17,264 bases of DNA from Ruminococcaceae bacterium UBA1236. Lineage in GTDB: Bacteria; Bacillota; Clostridia; Oscillospirales; Acutalibacteraceae. This document shows positions 16,004 to 17,264 of this stretch, one piece after another (positions within the stretch are counted from its first letter, which is position 1; each line of letters starts with the position of its first letter). The notes beneath the pieces were generated by a model. It had not been told where the DNA came from. It did no database searches and was given only the letters and a program-made list of their open reading frames with translations. The translations under genes were made by a program, and so were the position numbers. The DNA lies in the NCBI GenBank assembly GCA_002309055.1, contig DBWO01000027.1, forward strand, positions 48,731 through 65,994. The letters run 5' to 3'.

Positions 16004-16060
16004 AAGATCTCCTCCCATGCTAACAGAATACAATAGAATAGGTATAAAATATAATATAAT

Positions 16061-16089
16061 ATTATAATACCCGGGCTTGTGAATTGCAA
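16061..16089 (-). promoter_or_regulatory. Promoter of the MgtC-family gene
   Basis: On the minus strand TTGCAA (16089-16084) and a consensus TATAAT (16066-16061) are 17 bases apart. Transcription would start near 16054, leaving a leader of about 50 AT-rich bases before the TTG start codon. Confidence 0.75.
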
Positions 16090-16229
16090 GAGTTTTTGTG
16101 TATATTATCTGTTTTTTCGGTCTTGTCCTGCTTTAAATTCAGTATACATTATAAATAATTGAGATGTTTGATTTGAAGCGTTGCGTGTTTTTCCCGCCCA
16201 AAGTTTACAATTTATTGATTATTGTTTTA

Positions 16230-16269
16230 TTGACATTTTTGCAAATCTGTGGCAATATCAATATATAAA
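16230..16269 (+). promoter_or_regulatory. Candidate promoter region of the lipoprotein gene
   Basis: The intergenic stretch 16004-16388 contains the MgtC promoter on the left and this region on the right. A consensus -35 TTGACA (16230-16235) has only a weak -10 (CAATAT, 16253-16258) at 17 bases. An alternative pair is TTGCAA (16239-16244) with TATATA (16262-16267), also 17 bases. Either would give a leader of more than 110 bases before the GTG start. Confidence 0.5.
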
Positions 16270-16301
16270 TGAATCATAAACGCTTCAGAATATGATTCAT
16301 T
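16268..16301. repeat. 11-bp perfect inverted repeat in the lipoprotein leader
   Basis: AATGAATCATA (16268-16278) and TATGATTCATT (16291-16301) are perfect complements around a 12-base loop. Seven bases later comes a run of eight T (16309-16316). It overlaps the end of the promoter region. It may be an operator for a dimeric regulator or an AT-rich leader hairpin. The loop bases 16279-16287 are also complementary to TGAAGCGTT at 16174-16182. Confidence 0.6.
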
Positions 16302-16388
16302 GGCAATGTTTTTTTATTCAAAGCGGGGCGGAGCCCGGATGTTAATCGCAAAAGGCGAGGCCTTAATTTTCAAGGAAGGTGAATCAGC

Positions 16389-16889
16389 GTGAAAAAAGCG
16401 ATTGCCGCCGTATTTTCGGTTATTATTGCAGTTACTGTTTTTGCGGGCTGCCAGAAAAAAGTCTATTTAGACACAGAGAAATACGAAAAGGCCGTTTCCG
16501 AGCAAAACAGAAAGGAGAGCGAGGCGCTTTCCGAGCAGGAGTCAAAAATTGAAGATGATAAAGCGAAGCTTGAGGAAGAGATAGGTAAATCCGTTAAAGG
16601 TGAAAAGCTTGTCGTGAAGCAGATTGTCGGAGAGCATACGGATTACTTTGTTTACAATTTTAAAAAGAATAAGCGTGAATCACTTGTTACTTACAAATAT
16701 TATACTTCAAATACGAATTACGAATTAGCGAAGAAAGACGGCGACATCGGTTCCGATAAGCTCATCGATTCCGACGATAAGCTCAGATGCCTTGTTTATA
16801 AGGACAGTGGAGCAGTTGACCTTGATTACGATTACTACTACACCCTCTTCTCGCGCCGCTCTTCCGATTACAGCACTATAGTTGAATAA
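16389..16889 (+). CDS. Small lipoprotein of unknown function
   Basis: The 166-residue product starts with GTG at 16389, preceded by AAGGAAGGTG. A type II signal peptide is clear: a KK start, a hydrophobic core, and TVFAGC with the lipidated Cys at 21. Residues about 28-75 are highly charged and likely coiled-coil (YEKAVSEQNRKESEALSEQE onward). The C-terminal part (about 76-166) is polar and Tyr-rich, with LVYKDSGAVDLDYDYYYTLF near the end. I do not recognise a family. It should sit on the outer face of the cytoplasmic membrane. It stands alone, with its own long leader and a strong terminator 41 bases downstream. Confidence 0.82.
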   Translation: MKKAIAAVFSVIIAVTVFAGCQKKVYLDTEKYEKAVSEQNRKESEALSEQESKIEDDKAKLEEEIGKSVKGEKLVVKQIVGEHTDYFVYNFKKNKRESLVTYKYYTSNTNYELAKKDGDIGSDKLIDSDDKLRCLVYKDSGAVDLDYDYYYTLFSRRSSDYSTIVE

Positions 16890-16929
16890 TAATAATTCAG
16901 AAAATAAGAATTAGAAAATTAAGCAGTTT

Positions 16930-16955
16930 CCGCCCGGTTTTCCGGGCGGTTTTTT
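16930..16955 (+). terminator. Strong intrinsic terminator of the lipoprotein gene
   Basis: A perfect 8-bp stem CCGCCCGG (16930-16937) with CCGGGCGG (16942-16949), loop TTTT, is followed directly by TTTTTT. Confidence 0.95.
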
Positions 16956-17264
16956 GTTTCGGTAAGCCCTGAAAATGTGTAAAAATCCGCGTGAAAAAAG
17001 TAATTATTCCTCCGGTTTTATCATTACATCAATGCGGATTACTATACGATAAAAAACGCACGCTTTCAAAAAGCGCTTGTTAATATTGACCAAGCAAGAA
17101 AAGGGACGTTTGTGAGGGGTGCACAAAAAACAATGGCGTTCACAATTTGTTCACAAAATATTTACTTAACGTTCAAAAATCTATATGCCTCGCGCAACAA
17201 CCCCCTTTTATAAATGAGATTGTAAACCAATAGCGGCCGTGCAGGCCGCCAATCCTTTACGGTT
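16956..17264. other. Non-coding stretch with repeated GTKCACAA boxes and hairpins
   Basis: I find no convincing gene here. GTGCACAA (17119-17126) and two copies of GTTCACAA (17138-17145 and 17149-17156, 11 bases apart) lie in the same direction, with TTTGTG (17109-17114) as an inverted half-site. A 7-bp inverted repeat AATCCGC/GCGGATT joins 16984-16990 and 17034-17040. GCGGCC/GGCCGC (17233-17238 and 17244-17249, loop GTGCA) forms a hairpin near the window edge. It probably holds the control region or leader of a gene beyond the right edge. Confidence 0.45.

Noticed and set aside
16268..16316. AT-rich hairpin plus T-run considered as an intrinsic terminator or attenuator
   Set aside because: The stem is AT-rich with a 12-base loop and the T-run begins 7 bases after it, unlike the strong terminators elsewhere in the window; kept as an inverted repeat.
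16989..17080. A possible 30-codon peptide starting GTGAAAAAAGTA
   Set aside because: No ribosome binding site precedes it, no promoter was found after the lipoprotein terminator, and the product has no recognisable features.
17109..17127. TTTGTG/CACAAA inverted repeat considered as a CRP site
   Set aside because: Arms match only loosely, the spacing is 7 instead of 6, and a CRP-type regulator is not implied by anything else in the window.

Overview
The window looks like a chromosomal stretch from a low-to-mid GC Gram-positive anaerobe, most likely a gut Clostridia member (Oscillospiraceae/Ruminococcaceae-like). This is inferred from the strong AGGAGG-type ribosome binding sites, Gram-positive-style promoters and terminators, a GH3 enzyme with the swapped domain order known from Ruminococcus and Butyrivibrio, and a yybP-ykoY riboswitch. 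No 16S gene or other taxonomic marker is present, so the assignment is tentative. I see no mobile element, CRISPR array, tRNA or rRNA.

Layout. The left edge carries the 3' end of an O-antigen ligase/polymerase-like membrane protein (1-417). Next come a sodium:neurotransmitter symporter family transporter (497-1846) and a small YunG-like protein (1854-2288), closed by a bidirectional terminator at 2296-2317. A large exported, domain-permuted GH3 glycosidase faces them (2359-4974, minus). It is divergent from an exported lipase-like alpha/beta hydrolase (5156-7099, plus), which is followed by an unrecognised polytopic membrane protein in the same operon (7114-8013). Both divergent promoters are clear, and a near-perfect 19-bp palindrome lies inside the -35/-10 spacer of the GH3 promoter. 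After another bidirectional terminator, two minus-strand genes follow: a membrane protein combining TMEM43-like, Tim44-like and zinc-ribbon regions (8082-9989), and upstream of it an exported GH51 alpha-L-arabinofuranosidase (10046-12190).

The right third concerns metal ions. A manganese riboswitch of the yybP-ykoY class with its own terminator (12302-12426) precedes a P2A-type (Ca2+/Mn2+) P-type ATPase (12446-15136). This converges on an MgtC/SapB-family gene (15266-16003, minus). The right end holds a small lipoprotein of unknown function (16389-16889) with a strong terminator, then about 300 bases with no gene that carry repeated GTKCACAA boxes.

How the genes fit together. The GH3 and GH51 enzymes would act outside the cell on plant-derived beta-glycosides/xylosides and arabinofuranosyl side chains, but no sugar transporter or regulator is linked to them here. 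The GH3, the GH51 and the lipase-like hydrolase all end in an aromatic-rich helical tail, which may be a shared surface-association device. The points most worth a second look are the riboswitch-controlled ATPase that keeps all SERCA-type calcium ligands, the TMEM43/Tim44/zinc-ribbon protein, the common C-terminal tails and the lipase/membrane-protein pair. No complete new defence or mobile system is visible.
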